Shown here: piece by piece, positions 1-11,392 of the stretch | Numbering within the stretch: the first letter of the stretch is position 1 | Layout of the letters: each line of letters opens with the position of its first letter | DNA from: Dillenia suffruticosa | Lineage: Eukaryota > Streptophyta > Magnoliopsida > Dilleniales > Dilleniaceae | NCBI GenBank assembly: GCA_033439265.1 | Contig: JAVTVX010000034.1 | Coordinates: 14,274,501-14,338,500 of the forward strand | Length of the DNA: 64,000 bases | Direction of reading: 5' to 3' | Program-made: the position numbers and the translations under genes | Notes under the pieces: generated by a model | Told to the model about the DNA's origin: nothing | Databases searched by the model: none | Seen by the model: only the letters and a program-made list of their open reading frames with translations

Positions 1-228
1 CAAGAGAATGTTGCTAACACGTTTCAGACAGAGGAATATATTATTCCAACATTATGAGATCCACGTGGAATAATGATAGATATGGATCAAAATGAAATTC
101 ATGAGGTTGGCGATAAAGAACCTGATTTTGAGACAGATGATGAAGATGAGGATGAAGATGAGGATGAATTTGATGTTGAAGAATCTGATAATGAGGATGA
201 TGATGACAATGATGATTTTGATTTGTGA
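1..228 (+). pseudogene. C-terminal tail of TNPD-like CACTA transposase
   Basis: Frame 1 is open from the first base to a TGA at 55-57 and then on to a TGA at 226-228. The second half is a run of Asp and Glu (about residues 38-74). Acidic tails after the catalytic region are usual in CACTA TNPD/Transposase_21 proteins, and the next gene downstream is a TNPA-like gene, which fits the normal TNPD-TNPA order. The in-frame TGA near codon 19 means it is broken or that this part lies outside the ORF. No catalytic residue is in the window, so the family call rests on context. Confidence 0.5.
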
Positions 229-540
229 TCGTCGGTAAGTATTGTTTTTTTAAGATTTATTATAATTGTCTAATATGATGTTAACTTTTATTTTACTGTT
301 TGAATGTGAAAATACATTTAGATTTCCATATTTCGTTTCTCAATTTGTATGTTATATTTAGTGTCTCATATTTCATTTTTGAAATATTATTTGCTAATAC
401 GTTGTTTTTTTTTAGATAATTTCGGACGACAATTTAAATATGGTATGTTTCTTCATATACTCTATTATATTTTTTATAAACATGCAATTTTCATTGCTTG
501 CAAGAAAAAACTCTTGTTACTATTTCAACGTGGAGGACAT

Positions 541-2774
541 AGACGATCTTCTGATGCAAGACCAAACTCTTCGGCGTCACCGTCCGTTTTAGCTGCACCT
601 TCCCATGCCCCTTCGCCTTGTACTGATACACCTTCACCGTTTCCTTCAGTTGCACCTTCAGTTGTACCTTCAATGCAAGATTCACACGTTGAGGGGGAAG
701 ATATGCGAGAGGTGATATCCCCTTGCGGAGATTCATAAGTAGTAAATTTTGAAATATTATCATAATAGTTTCTTTATTTATATAGCTGATTAGTTTATTT
801 AAATATTTTTTTTATTAACCATTTTTTTTGTTTCTAATTTTATGATAGATTCACAAATTCTGTGTATGTTATTCATGAGCTAAATAGAATCATTAACAAC
901 CATTGGGGAGGAGCATCGATGTTTTACACAAGTACTCCAGATGATATCAAAGAGTTATGGTAGAGAGAATTTAAGGTAAATGAGACCTCTAAGTTTAAAT
1001 ATAAAAATAAGTGTATAATTTAAATATAACTTTTTGTTTTTTTTTTTTGAAGCGAAAGTTCAATTGGGATGAGACCGAGGAGCTTGAAATAAGAAGAATT
1101 TTTAAGAAAAAATGCGGTCATCATATCTTAGGTGTACTAAATCATGCAAAAAAGAGCCGAAAGAAGCCACACTGCATCACCGAAGAAAATTGGCTCAAGA
1201 TTTTAAACTTCTGGGATTCCGATGAGAGTCGACGGAGGAGTGACCAAAATAAAAAAAATCGATCTTATAATTCTGGGGAATCATCTGCTACATATGCGGG
1301 AGGCTCAATCAATATTGATGAGTATAGAAATAGAATGATAATTTCTTTCAATTATTATTTTTTTTGAATTTAATTCATTTATTTTTTCATTAATTCATCT
1401 AACAGTGTTTTGTTTTTCTAGACCAAGGAAATGGGATCACCGCCATCATTTAGAGAGACTTTCGCACGGACTTTTCAGAAAAAAGACAAGACCTGGAGTG
1501 TGGAGATAGCTAGAGCGGTTATGGTATGTAATTTCAAAATTTTAAATTGTTTTATAGAAACTTTGTAAAAAAGATTTTAACATATTATGCTCAATTTATC
1601 ATAACAACATTAGAACAAAAATTTAATAGATTTGTCTATTTCAATATTTTTTCTACTACTTAAATTGAATTTTTCATTTCTAATTTTTATATATATATTT
1701 TTTTCATTATTAATTAAAATTAGATAATACATAATATCAAATTTGTTACGTCAATTCTAAATGGTTGGTTCATTATGTTACATACTAATATAACTTTTTT
1801 ATTTATTCGATCTGTTATAGTTTCAAACTCGTAATAGTAGTTGAATTTAATTTCAATTACAACACTTCTCATTATCTAAATATCATTCTAATGGATTAAG
1901 CAACTAAATAGATAAATATAAGTATGTGTAATTTTAATTCCATAAGTCTATTAAATTTATAATAATTGATTCACATATTAATTTTTGTGTCTTATTGTTT
2001 ATTGTCAATCGCTTAATGAGGAATACAATTTTGTATTTTGAATTTATTTGTTGGATATTTAATTATATTGTTAAACTGTTAATTGACACTTGTATTTTTT
2101 TTGTTGGATATTTAATTATATTGTTAAACTGTTAATTGACACTTGTATTTTTTTTGTTGGATATTTTAGTATATTGTTATTTTAATTATCTTCTAATTTC
2201 TTTTATGAAAATGCAGGAGAAATATGATCAGCTTGTACCTAGAAATTTCAGTGGTAGTGATGATGCTGCTACGTCAGAGCCATCTGTTAATGATATGACT
2301 TTATGGTTCAAGGCAACTGGTGGAGCAAAGCAGGGAAGAGTACTTGGGATGGACTCGTTGAGTAGAACTTGCAGACTCAGTGGGCTATGTTCTTTCGCCC
2401 AGACACCAGTAAGAGCAGAATTAATGCAAATGAACCAAGAGCTGAGCCACATGAAGGAGCTGTTAGCACAAAAAGACAATGAACTTCAAGTCATGCGCGT
2501 AGAACAGTAGCGAAGAGACAATGAACTTCAAGCCATGCGCGTAGAACAGCAGCGAAGAGACAGTGAATTTGAAGAGTTTCGCACACAACAGAGGCGTATA
2601 ATGCAGCATCTTTAGTTAGTTTCCGTTTCAAGTTCGATTCCCCCTTTTCTATATCCTCCAAATGATGGTGATGATGATTACGACATATTTGGTGATGGTG
2701 ATGGTGATGGTGACGGTAACGGTGATGGTGACGGTAACGGTGATGGTGACGATGATAGTGATAATGTTTCTTGA
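541..2774 (+). pseudogene. TNPA-like CACTA protein gene (Transposase_24 type), decayed
   Basis: Exons can be read as: a Pro/Ser-rich N-terminus (about 541-716); 847-975, which has the 'HELNRIINNHWGG' type start of the domain and an in-frame TAG at 961-963; 1053-about 1337, starting after a T-rich acceptor and containing 'KFNWD' and the NRxxxY-like region of Transposase_24; 1422-1523; and 2217-2774 after a 693-nt intron. The last exon has the W(x)8GxxxGRVxGM signature, then a heptad-like coiled coil with a near duplicate of DNELQxMRVEQ, and a Gly-Asp repeat tail. The last exon stays in one frame from 2217 to the TGA at 2772-2774 apart from TAGs at 2508-2510 and about 2613. In the family this protein binds subterminal repeats and helps transposition. 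Exon ends are inferred from GT-AG sites. Confidence 0.7.
2048..2180. repeat. 53-bp tandem duplication in an intron
   Basis: The words TTGTTGGATATTTAATTATA and TTGACACTTGTATTTTTT recur with a period of 53 bp (TTGGATATTT at 2051, 2104 and 2157), giving about 2.4 copies. It lies in the intron before the last TNPA exon. Confidence 0.8.
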
Positions 2775-3089
2775 AATAGTTTTTATTTCACGTTTATATT
2801 TAATTAGACTTGTCATTAGAATTTGGTTTTTATTTCTAGATATTTGATATTCTGTTACTTATTTATTACTGTTTATTATTATTTCATGACGATGGTAGTG
2901 TTTTTATAATTATTATTTGATTGATACTATTAGATGGTTAGTTGTTTGAAAGAGTAGAGAATACATAAATGTCATATTATTGGCTGTTGGATGGTACTCT
3001 GGATGGTTTGTTGATGATGATGTTGGCGGTTTTGTTCATAAATTGATTGGCTGAGATTATCAGGGAGGGATATGATATATATGAAAATT

Positions 3090-3884
3090 TGGTGCAAAAA
3101 TTAAACAAATCTAATTTTTTTGTCGTAAATTTTCCAGATTCGTCGCTAATTTCGTCGCTGATTCTGATTTTCGTTGCAAAATTTGTTGCTGAATTTTTTA
3201 CCTTTCGTCGCAAAATTTGTCGCAGATTTTGTCGTAGAATTGCGACAAATTGTACGACAAACAAATATTCGTCGCACTTCAGCGACGAATAAAATTTGTC
3301 ACAAATTGCGACGCAATTATTGTCGTCGCAAAATTTGTTGCAAATGTTAGCAACAAAAAATCTTTGTTGGAAATTTGTAACGCAAAAAATTCGTCGCTAA
3401 TTTGTGACAGAAAATATTCGTCGCAAAATTGGTCACAAAATTGGTCACAAAATTGCAACAAAAAAATTTTTGATGCTAATATGTCTGACGAATTTTGCGA
3501 CGGATAATTTTGCAACAGAATTTTTTGTCGCAAAATTGGTCGGAAAATTGCAACAAAAATGTTTTGGTTGCTAATTTTTGCGATGACTTTTGCAACAAAT
3601 ATTTTGTTGTTGGAAAATTTTCCAACGAATTTCAGGACTTTTTTTTCGTGGCAAAAGTTGTCGGAAAATTGCAACCAAAAAGATTTGGTTGCTAATTTTT
3701 GCGACGAATTTTGCGACTAAATAATATCCGTCGCTAATTTGCGACAAATATGATATTTTTGGTTGCAAAATTTTGCGATGAGTTATTAGCGACGAATTAA
3801 TTTTTGTCGAAAAATTTGTCGCAAATTTATTTAGCGACGAATTTTTCCTAAATTTTCGTCGCAAATGTCGTCGCAAATTAACTG
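3090..3884. repeat. CACTA subterminal repeats
   Basis: Short words such as TTCGTCGC, GCGACGAA, AAATTTGTCGC and TTTTGCAAC recur in both orientations over about 800 bp next to the element end. In CACTA elements such repeats are the binding sites of the TNPA-type protein. The open frames across this block are products of the repeats and are not genes. Confidence 0.8.
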
Positions 3885-3897
3885 TTTTTTGGTAGTG
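3885..3897 (-). repeat. Terminal inverted repeat (right end) of the CACTA element
   Basis: The plus strand reads TTTTTTGGTAGTG; on the minus strand this begins CACTACC, the diagnostic CACTA terminus. The partner terminus is outside the window. Confidence 0.8.
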
Positions 3898-4148
3898 CTT
3901 ACTTTTAACATTAAGTGCATTTGTCCAAGTCTATATGGTCATTGTTTTTATTTTCCTGGACTTCTTTAGGAAACTAAGTGGAGCATTTATGGTGTAGGGG
4001 TGTGATTGTGCAAAGTGACATAGGTATTATTACTTTAGAGAACTTAATAGTGTAAATTAACTTGTTATTATTGTTCAGAATTTTTAGCATAGTTAACTTC
4101 CAAGCTGGCTTCTGTTAATACTGATTTTAACACCAAGGAAAAACTTTC

Positions 4149-4738
4149 TGTTGGAAAATGCCACGAGGGGTATTTTAGTAATTTTGAGATAATGGGGTAA
4201 CTCCCATCATACCATTTACTATCCCATTATTCATCCCATTAACCGCCCTATTAGTACACACTAACCAACTTAAATGTAACCTACGGGAGATGGACTCTCT
4301 TCTTCCAAGTGTGAGTTTGGGAAACAGAGAGAGATGACTAGGGTTTTCATCTCTAGAGAGGGAGAAAGGGTTGGAAAAAATTCTGAGAAGAGAATTTTTC
4401 CTACATCATTTGTCACTGGACTTGAGGATCGAGACATCGTGATAATGCGGTAGTGGTTCGATCTCGTGATCACCATCCCGATCGTATAATCCGTTCGAGA
4501 GATTTCGCAACGCGATTGAATTTTTGGAGACCAACCTTACATATTGAGGTAACCCAAAAATTCCGATCTTTTTACTACGTTTCTGCATGCACATGTTATG
4601 TGAATTAAATCCAATACTTTTCCACAGAGAACAGCTTTCTAGTATGAAATTTTAACTTTCCATAGAGCTTATCCATCCGGTTTTCAAGCATGAACAACAT
4701 ATATGCATGTTGTGTTTGCCTCAGTTTCCTCCGCCCAA
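4149..4738 (+). mobile_element. Probable Copia-type solo LTR
   Basis: The block begins TGTTGGAAAATG, a usual start of plant Ty1/copia LTRs, and shows the normal LTR order: AT-rich front, then a sharper region with CTCTCTTCTTCC and GAGAGGGAGAAAGG, a GAGGTAA splice-like site near 4547, a GCATGCACATG pyrimidine-rich stretch, and a leader-like end. CTTTC (4144-4148) and CTTTA (4739-4743) could be a decayed 5-bp duplication. The right end does not show a clean CA, so the 3' boundary is uncertain. Confidence 0.4.
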
Positions 4739-4743
4739 CTTTA

Positions 4744-6244
4744 AAGATTTGGAATCCATGCATTATTAGGTTCACGACGATGCATAATATAAAGCTATAG
4801 TATGTATGGGCGTGTTGAGTGGAGATCGAAGGTGATATTTAATGAGCTCCTTTTTCTTGGAGATTTATAATGAGACAAGAGGGGGTTTCAGGTACCACGA
4901 TGCTGTGGATATTTTCTGATGTATATAGAATATTAATATATATATATATATATCAGTTTTGAGCTAAATATGCATTATACCTAAGAATATATAAAATTGT
5001 GCGTGAGAGAAAAAGATATAGAACAGAGAGAAATATAGAATAAAAAAATTTTAATAAAATACATAAAAATAATATAGAAAATTCATTTTTTTAATGTGGA
5101 TAATATGGATAAAAGAACGTCTCTTCTCTATAGCACACTTTTATATATAAACATAGACATATCTTTGGAATGCGTGCTTTTGAAATTTCCATTGTTGTTC
5201 CTTAACATGGATATGCTTAATGAACCCAGTATGATCGTAACGAAATTTGATTTTAGATAGAATTTTTGATTTTATATGTGCTTTATTGAATATATTTTCG
5301 TCCACTTTAAGATGATATTTTACTGACTTTTCAATAAAAAATTTTACTAAAGAATTTTCGAAGAAAATTTAAGGTTAAATTTTTCTTTTTACCTCTTCAC
5401 ATATTTTGATCGGCAAGTTTTTGTTAGATGCTTATCTTTTAAATAAAATTTTGAATTTGAGTTTTATATATGTGATAAAAATAAATATTATGAGTGTTTT
5501 TTTTTTTCGAACTGAATTTAGTCGAATTCAATATAATTACTGAATAACGATAATTTAAAAAAAAAACTTTTTGTTAGAATGCTAATTTTGGTGTGAGTGT
5601 TTGTGCTCTTTTCATGCTTCCCCTATATTTACTCCCATTTTTATTAGAGGTAGGCCGTTTGATTAGTTTGTGAACACATTATCAAAAGTTTCCTCTTCTG
5701 TAGTCCAAAGATTGATCTAAAAGCCCCGATTCATATTATGAATATTGATATATGAGAATGAAATTAAGAAAATATCGTGTTTACTTGTGATGGGAGAACA
5801 AGAATTCACAGAGGCACACCTGCCGGTTAAAAGAAATTGAATCGTAAATGAGAATGCAAGTCCACCTCACAGTCGGTGTGGTTGCTTTCCTTCCGGCCCA
5901 CTTGGTTGACGTTAGACTTTACAAAATTAATAAATAATCTTTTTTTTTTGGAGAATAATTCTATAAATATTGTTGGAATATTGTTATTGTATTATTTTTT
6001 TTGTAATTAAGTCAATTTTTTTATGAGGCGTGAAATCTGGTAGAAAATCTATTCTTTTTTTTTTCAAAGTTAATTAATATCCAGAATTATATTTCAATTA
6101 ATCCGATTGGAACATTATTATCATAAATAAGATTTTCATGAGTGGATGCCTGCTTGGAGCTTTACAAGTGATCCTACCTCCATTGAATAAATACTCCGAG
6201 ATAAACTTTCTATGATTTACATTTGACTGAAGATTGGATTTTGT
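4744..6244. other. AT-rich stretch with nothing recognised
   Basis: No coding frame of note, no terminal repeat and no RNA gene was seen. It includes a short (TA)n run near 4938-4953 and many A/T runs. Confidence 0.6.
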
Positions 6245-6262
6245 TTAATGATATTCATTTAT
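6245..6262. repeat. Target-site duplication of the SINE, left copy
   Basis: Exact 18-bp match to 6455-6472; this is the length expected for LINE-type target-primed insertion. Confidence 0.85.
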
Positions 6263-6454
6263 TTTTTTGATATCTTGGTTTGGCTATCGCACAGTATTCA
6301 AGACTTTTGTCTCTGATTAAATCTAGATCGACCGTTGTAGGGCTTGCTTTGTGGGGATGGGTCTCCCAATATTGATTTTTTCTCGCTTCCATGTCGAGTC
6401 GAACTCAGGCATGATGGGCGGGACTCAGCTCCCTTGACCGCCAATGAATGTTGG
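6263..6454 (-). mobile_element. tRNA-derived SINE, minus orientation
   Basis: The 192-bp block is bounded by an exact 18-bp direct repeat, TTAATGATATTCATTTAT, at 6245-6262 and 6455-6472. Read on the minus strand it starts near TGGCGGTCAAGGG, a good polymerase III box A (consensus TRGYNNARNNG), followed about 30 bp later by GAGTTCGACTCGA, close to box B (GGTTCGANTCC), and ends in an A run against the target duplication. Box A, box B, A-tail and long TSD together are the signature of a SINE. I cannot assign a named family. Confidence 0.82.
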
Positions 6455-6472
6455 TTAATGATATTCATTTAT
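6455..6472. repeat. Target-site duplication of the SINE, right copy
   Basis: Exact match to 6245-6262. Confidence 0.85.
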
Positions 6473-6599
6473 GTTATCAATGTTCTAATCGATGGCCAAT
6501 TTCATTCTCTTCAAGTGTTTTAGGAGACATTTTGAAGAGTTTATGTCACACATAGCAAGATCATCCCCTTGACATTTTCAAGCATTCTTTTCTCAAGTT

Positions 6600-7735
6600 T
6601 GGACTCCAAAATTTTGATCTATTAGCACTTAATGCAGACAGGACGTCCCCAATTCTTAACACAGATAGGACTTGGGATTTTACCATGTTAAAGTACATTG
6701 TTCAATAACAAAACATGATGTCCTAATTTTCACAAAGTAAAACTGATTGTCTTGGATTCAACACTTGCACCATTGTCAACTTCTAGAATTACTTCATAGT
6801 TCCCAAGGCTTTGCTGTGTTCTAGTTCTTGAAAGGATGAACAAAGATGAGTTTGCGCCGATATCAAGAATACAGATAGTATTTGAACTATCATGGTCATT
6901 AAAAAATGTACCAAGAATTTTAAGTACCTTCACAAGATTATGTCTATACCCTTGACCAACTTAATGTACTTAACATAGTTGCATTTTTAATGTCCTTGCC
7001 CCCCACAGTGATGACAAATTCCTTTATCTGGCGTTGCCTTTTACTTGGACTTACCCTTGGATATTTGTAATTGGTATCTTAATTTTTCTTCTTTTTCTCT
7101 CTTCTTACTAGTTCCACTAAAAGTGACAATAGCAGACTCCTTGGATTGCCTTGTGATCTTGGCTTTCTGAGCATTGGCTAGAATATTAAGAAATTCAGTG
7201 AGTGAATATGCAACCTTGACTATGTGAAAATTCATAAGAAACTAACTAAAAGATGGAGGGTGCAACCATTAAGGTATATCTACTTGGAATATACAGTGGA
7301 AGGTAACATCATGACCTTCAAGCTATTTGATGAGGTCAATCATACTATGAGTATGAGCACCAATTGCACTTCCTTCCATCATTTCATATGGAGTAACTGC
7401 TTCATTAGCACTAAGCGAGCATTCCTACTTTCCTCACCATACAACTCCTTGAGGTTAAGCATGAAAATAAAAGTGTTTTCCATTTTGTCATGTTGTCTTT
7501 GTAACTTACAGGGGAAAGAAGCCAACATATAACATTTGTAGAGGGAATCATTGTCATGCTACTTCCGATAAGTGACAATTTGTTCTTCTATTGCCCTTCA
7601 GGGAAGGGATAGAAGCATGTGTGTGTAAGATATATGTGATTCCATCGGCTATCAGAACAATCTTAAAGGTTTTCAACTAATTTGAGAGATTTGGTCCGGG
7701 GAGCATGTTATTATCTAGTGTACTAACTATTGGGT
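6600..7735 (-). pseudogene. Ty1/copia gag-protease remnant
   Basis: Reading on the minus strand from about 7735, a frame resembling the copia gag N-terminus (LPGPNLSN...LKTFKIVL) is followed by the gag middle (motifs near 7400-7300 like MIDLIKQLEG and 7290-7230 like LHPPSFS.FL), then 7235-7041 (EFLNILANAQKAK and a Lys-rich stretch), a CCHC-type knuckle near 7015 (CHHCGGQGH with a following Cys), and a protease-like frame at 6933-6730 where the active-site DTGA appears as DIGA. Gag makes the particle and protease matures it. Stops and frameshifts lie between these pieces and no RT or integrase follows, so this is a dead fragment. Its LTRs were not found. Confidence 0.72.
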
Positions 7736-8649
7736 TGAGAGATTTATGTTAACTAAGACGTCATTGGAAAAGTAACAAGATTTATTAGGATTTTGTGTTC
7801 ATGGATAAATAGTGACTCTAGTTTTAATAACTATTTCTCCAATTATTTTGTTGTTTCCCACATTTCCATATGAGACAAAAGCCACTACTAGTTAGGTTTC
7901 TACTGAGTGATTGGATCCCCATGGCCATTAGTCTTCCTCATCTACATCCTTTCTTGGGAGTAACTCTTTGCAGGGCCTATTCTCTCCGAGTTTCTAATAC
8001 TCAAGATCAAGGGACACTCCTTTTTATTTTCTTTTAACATAGTCTAACTTATCTAATTCTAGTACTCTGCGTACATATTCATAATACACACCCCCAAATA
8101 TTGATATGATCATTGATTCATCTAAGGATGTCCACATTCGAGCCACATGATTTGGATGCAACCCAGATTTTCTAAAACGATCCAATCGCAATAAATCAGT
8201 TTCGTTTCCGACCACTATCTCTATTGGCATCATGTGGGGTTTGGATCTCAATTATACTTCTGTCTCGCCTTTATGAGCATTCATTTATATCATCTTCAGT
8301 TTATAGAAACGACGATTTATTTTCATGATTTCAACAAATTGGAACATTTTCTCATAAAAACATTGTATCTTTTCCATTTTGATAAGTTTGATTTTCAAAA
8401 TTCTCTAATTCTGAAAGTTAAAAATATATGTCACAAACATTTTGGGTAACATCGAATCTGTCTTACTCTTTGACTCTCTCAAACAGATTCAAGAACTTAT
8501 TATGTAATTTATGCTGATAATAGTAAAAAATCAAGGTGGCTCTACTACCACTTCTGGGGAAAAGTGGGAACATCTTGGTGCCTGCAGAAGCGTGGAAGAA
8601 AAATAGCTATTCTTTTTAAATCTTTCCAAGTATAATATAATTTTCAAAC
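7736..8649. other. Unassigned region with one small minus-strand ORF
   Basis: A 75-codon open frame lies on the minus strand at 8251-8024. It contains no motif I recognise; its residue use is not obviously repetitive. The stretch may include the leader or the LTR of the adjoining Copia remnant, which would lie on this side, but no LTR end or primer binding site was seen. Confidence 0.3.
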
Positions 8650-10923
8650 TGTCACGCCCCAACTCTCCTGTCGAGCATGTAACAACCGTCGGGTTATCTC
8701 GGCATACGGGCATGACCTCCCCATATACCGAGACAGCGCAAGACATTCCAATTATACAATAAATCTTCCAATATACAAATCTCTCAAATAAGAAAATCAT
8801 ATATATACAGTCCACATGCAAAGGACCCATCTAGTCCATCCCTGTACACACTAGCATGTATCGGCACACACATTTAGGAAGGGAGTTTCTGTACATGCAC
8901 GCATGCAGTGTGGCCATCCCAGCCAATCCAGAATTCTCAGTACAAATAAAATATTTCAAAGATATTTCAAATCAAAATGAAAGAAAACTCAAATCATAGT
9001 TGTAAATTTAACATTTCAATCCAAATGTTCCAGTACAAGATAAAACTTTTTTTCAAAAATAGTTCTATGAAAATAATGAAATCCTAAATCATAATCGTCG
9101 GATTTTATAAATACTTGCCAAAAAACTCAACCAATATCAGTAAAATCCGCCCAGTATGAGATGTACAAAACTTCCTTTCCATAGTTCTACGTTCTACAAT
9201 TTTCAAAAATCCTATATTATTAAATACCTATGCAAATCAGCAAAATATCCTCAGTAAGCTCTAACGTCCAATCTCTGAACTAAGTATTCTTTGAAAAATG
9301 TGAGAGAGGGGTGAGTATTGGGGAATACTCAGTGAATGGAGTGCAGTGGTATGATTGTGTGATAAATGGGGGGTGAATATGGGAAAGTCAAAGTATATCT
9401 CATAAACAATACTTTATATATATAAAAGTATTTTCAATAAATCAGATAATTCACAAAATATGCATCCACATCAAATATTCCTTTAGAAGATCACAAGAGT
9501 CCCATTAAAATCAATTCTGTCCTGAGTTTTACCGAACCCAGACGAAAGCCCACTAAGAGATTTTCCATTTTAGTATTTCAAAACACTATCCCCTTTCTTG
9601 GCGTTGGCTCATATCTCATTGGGGTGCAATCCGAATATTCCGATGTGGCAAAGAAGAGGCCGCGTACACCTCTCTCACAATAAAACCCCAACCATATCAC
9701 CCTGTCGGGTGGCTCCATGGAAGAAATGACTATAGCCATTACACTCGTGCACCATCATTTCACAATCGTTCAAATTGCAATCAATGTACCATGTTTCATC
9801 AAACAAATTCCAAAGTCATGCTACAAGCATTTACATATCAAAAATCCAATGCAAATGGCACAAATTCATTTATAATTTCATAGGATGCATTCGTAACTCG
9901 GATTTCCATTTCAGACATCCTATAATCACAAATAATTTCATATAAAATATGTAAAAATCATTCAAATTTAAACTCATTTTTTACTCATTTATAATACAAT
10001 GGACCATCCACTCATCTTTTAGAGAGGGTATTCACTCCCCATTTCCACAAGTTTTCTAAAATGACTCCTTTCAAGTTTTCAAAAGGTCAACCTAGACCAA
10101 TAATTCATAATTTCAATTCAAACTCCAAGGACAGCTATTCTAATCAATCCAATAACTTTCTAATTTCATCTAACACGGTTCTTTCATATTAATCTACTTA
10201 AATTCATATAAAATTTAGACGTAACCCTAGAAATCACATATCAAATTCAGGAAATTGCATTCTCTTCAAATTTCACACATTTTCAGAGTATATACAAAGC
10301 TCTCATTCTAAATTCAGACTACATCCGATCAGTTATTGAATGCATTTAAAAAATTTCTCGCCTAGGGTTTTCGCAGCTCGTAGCCCTAACGTCCGTGGGC
10401 CATTCAATCCATTCCAGGACCTGAAATGCTCCTACAGAGCATGGAATCGCAGTTTCGCCTAGGGTTTTAAAGGTCTAAGATGGATGTTGGTTCGGAACTT
10501 CTACGAAGGCTACAGAAAGGCTTTTGACAGAGAGAGCAACACCGCGTGCGATCAAAGAAGAGGGAGACAGAGGGTTGTCGCGCGCGAGGGAGAGAAGCCA
10601 AGGTGGTCGCACACTCGCGAGAGGGAGAAGGATGGAGCCGGGACCGCCACTTGCGGTGGTGGCTCGGCGGTGTTCGGGGGAGGCGCGGCACCGGAAGGCG
10701 GAGAGTGAGAATCAGAGAGAGGGAGAGAGACTGTGAGACAGAGAGAGGGAGCGAGAGATAGAGAGACGCGGGAGAGGCGAGAAGAATGACTAGGCGGTGG
10801 TGAGGGTGGTCGGAGAAGCCACTGTGGGAGGCAAAGAGCAGCGGAGAGAGAGAGCGACGGATGAGAGGGAGAGAGAGTTCGAGAGAGATTTAGAGAGAGT
10901 GAGAGGGCGGGAGATTAGAAAGA

Positions 10924-10948
10924 GAATTAGGGCTTCATGCCCTAATTC
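10924..10948. promoter_or_regulatory. LTR hairpin 2 in the solo LTR
   Basis: A perfect 10-bp inverted repeat, GAATTAGGGC / GCCCTAATTC, around the 5-nt loop TTCAT. The same position in the other LTR families has the same fold with changed stem bases. Confidence 0.7.
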
Positions 10949-10968
10949 GAAATTGGGGGAGAGGGGAG

Positions 10969-11002
10969 AAAACGTAGCGTTTTGGGCAAAACGCTGTGTT
11001 TT
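10969..11002. promoter_or_regulatory. LTR hairpin 1 in the solo LTR
   Basis: A 16-bp stem with loop GG. The left arm is AAAACGTAGCGTTTTG; the right arm pairs with it through 14 Watson-Crick pairs and 2 G-T pairs. Confidence 0.65.
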
Positions 11003-11392
11003 CCTCTCCTCTCTTTTTTTTATTATTATTTTTTTATAAATGATTAATTAAATAAATAAACAAATACTCCCATATATATATTCTCATTCCAAATTTCTAT
11101 ATAGGTACAAAATTGCCCAAAATTGAAATTGCTAATCTCCCAAATTTCTTTTATATAAAAACATGTAATAAATTTAATAATTGGGAATTTTTCATATACC
11201 AAGATTTCTCAATTATTTTCCCAAAATCGAAAATCAATAAAACTTTAATTTTTCCTTTATATCACGAGAGTGTTTAACAGAGAATTCCTAATATCGGGTT
11301 TTTCGGTGTTACATGAACTATATTTCAATATTTTGTATCCAATTTAATTAATTTAAGGTTTACACATTACTACATCTTGGTGCCTGTCATGT

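Larger units (their letters stand above)
1..3897 (+). mobile_element. CACTA (En/Spm) DNA transposon, 5' part outside the window
   Basis: The window opens inside a CACTA element. It holds the acidic tail of a TNPD-like transposase gene (1-228), a TNPA-like Transposase_24 gene (about 541-2774), a block of subterminal repeats rich in CGTCGCAAA words (about 3090-3880), and a right end reading ...TTTTTTGGTAGTG at 3885-3897, i.e. CACTACCAAAAAA on the other strand. CACTA elements make 3-bp target duplications; the right copy would be CTT (3898-3900), but the left end cannot be seen. Both genes have in-frame stops, so the copy is probably dead. Confidence 0.85.
8650..11313 (-). mobile_element. Ty3/gypsy solo LTR (2664 bp)
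   Basis: The plus strand begins TGTCACGCCCC and ends TTTCGGTGTTACA, the same inverted ends (TGTAACACC...GGGGCGTGACA in sense) seen in the full elements further right. In sense it has the same internal order: A/T-rich front, two hairpins (10969-11002 and 10924-10948), a CT-rich purine/pyrimidine stretch and a GC-rich segment, then an AT-rich body. There is no internal region and no partner LTR, so it is a solo LTR left by LTR-LTR recombination. The flanks CAAAC (8645-8649) and TGAAC (11314-11318) match only at three of five bases, so the TSD is not clear. Confidence 0.75.

Noticed and set aside
3047..3876. Overlapping frames on both strands in the subterminal repeats
   Set aside because: Produced by repeated CGTCGCAAA words that lack stops; no protein similarity and both strands are equally open.
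10467..11039. Several overlapping frames in the solo LTR
   Set aside because: GA-rich LTR sequence open in many frames at once; no domain.
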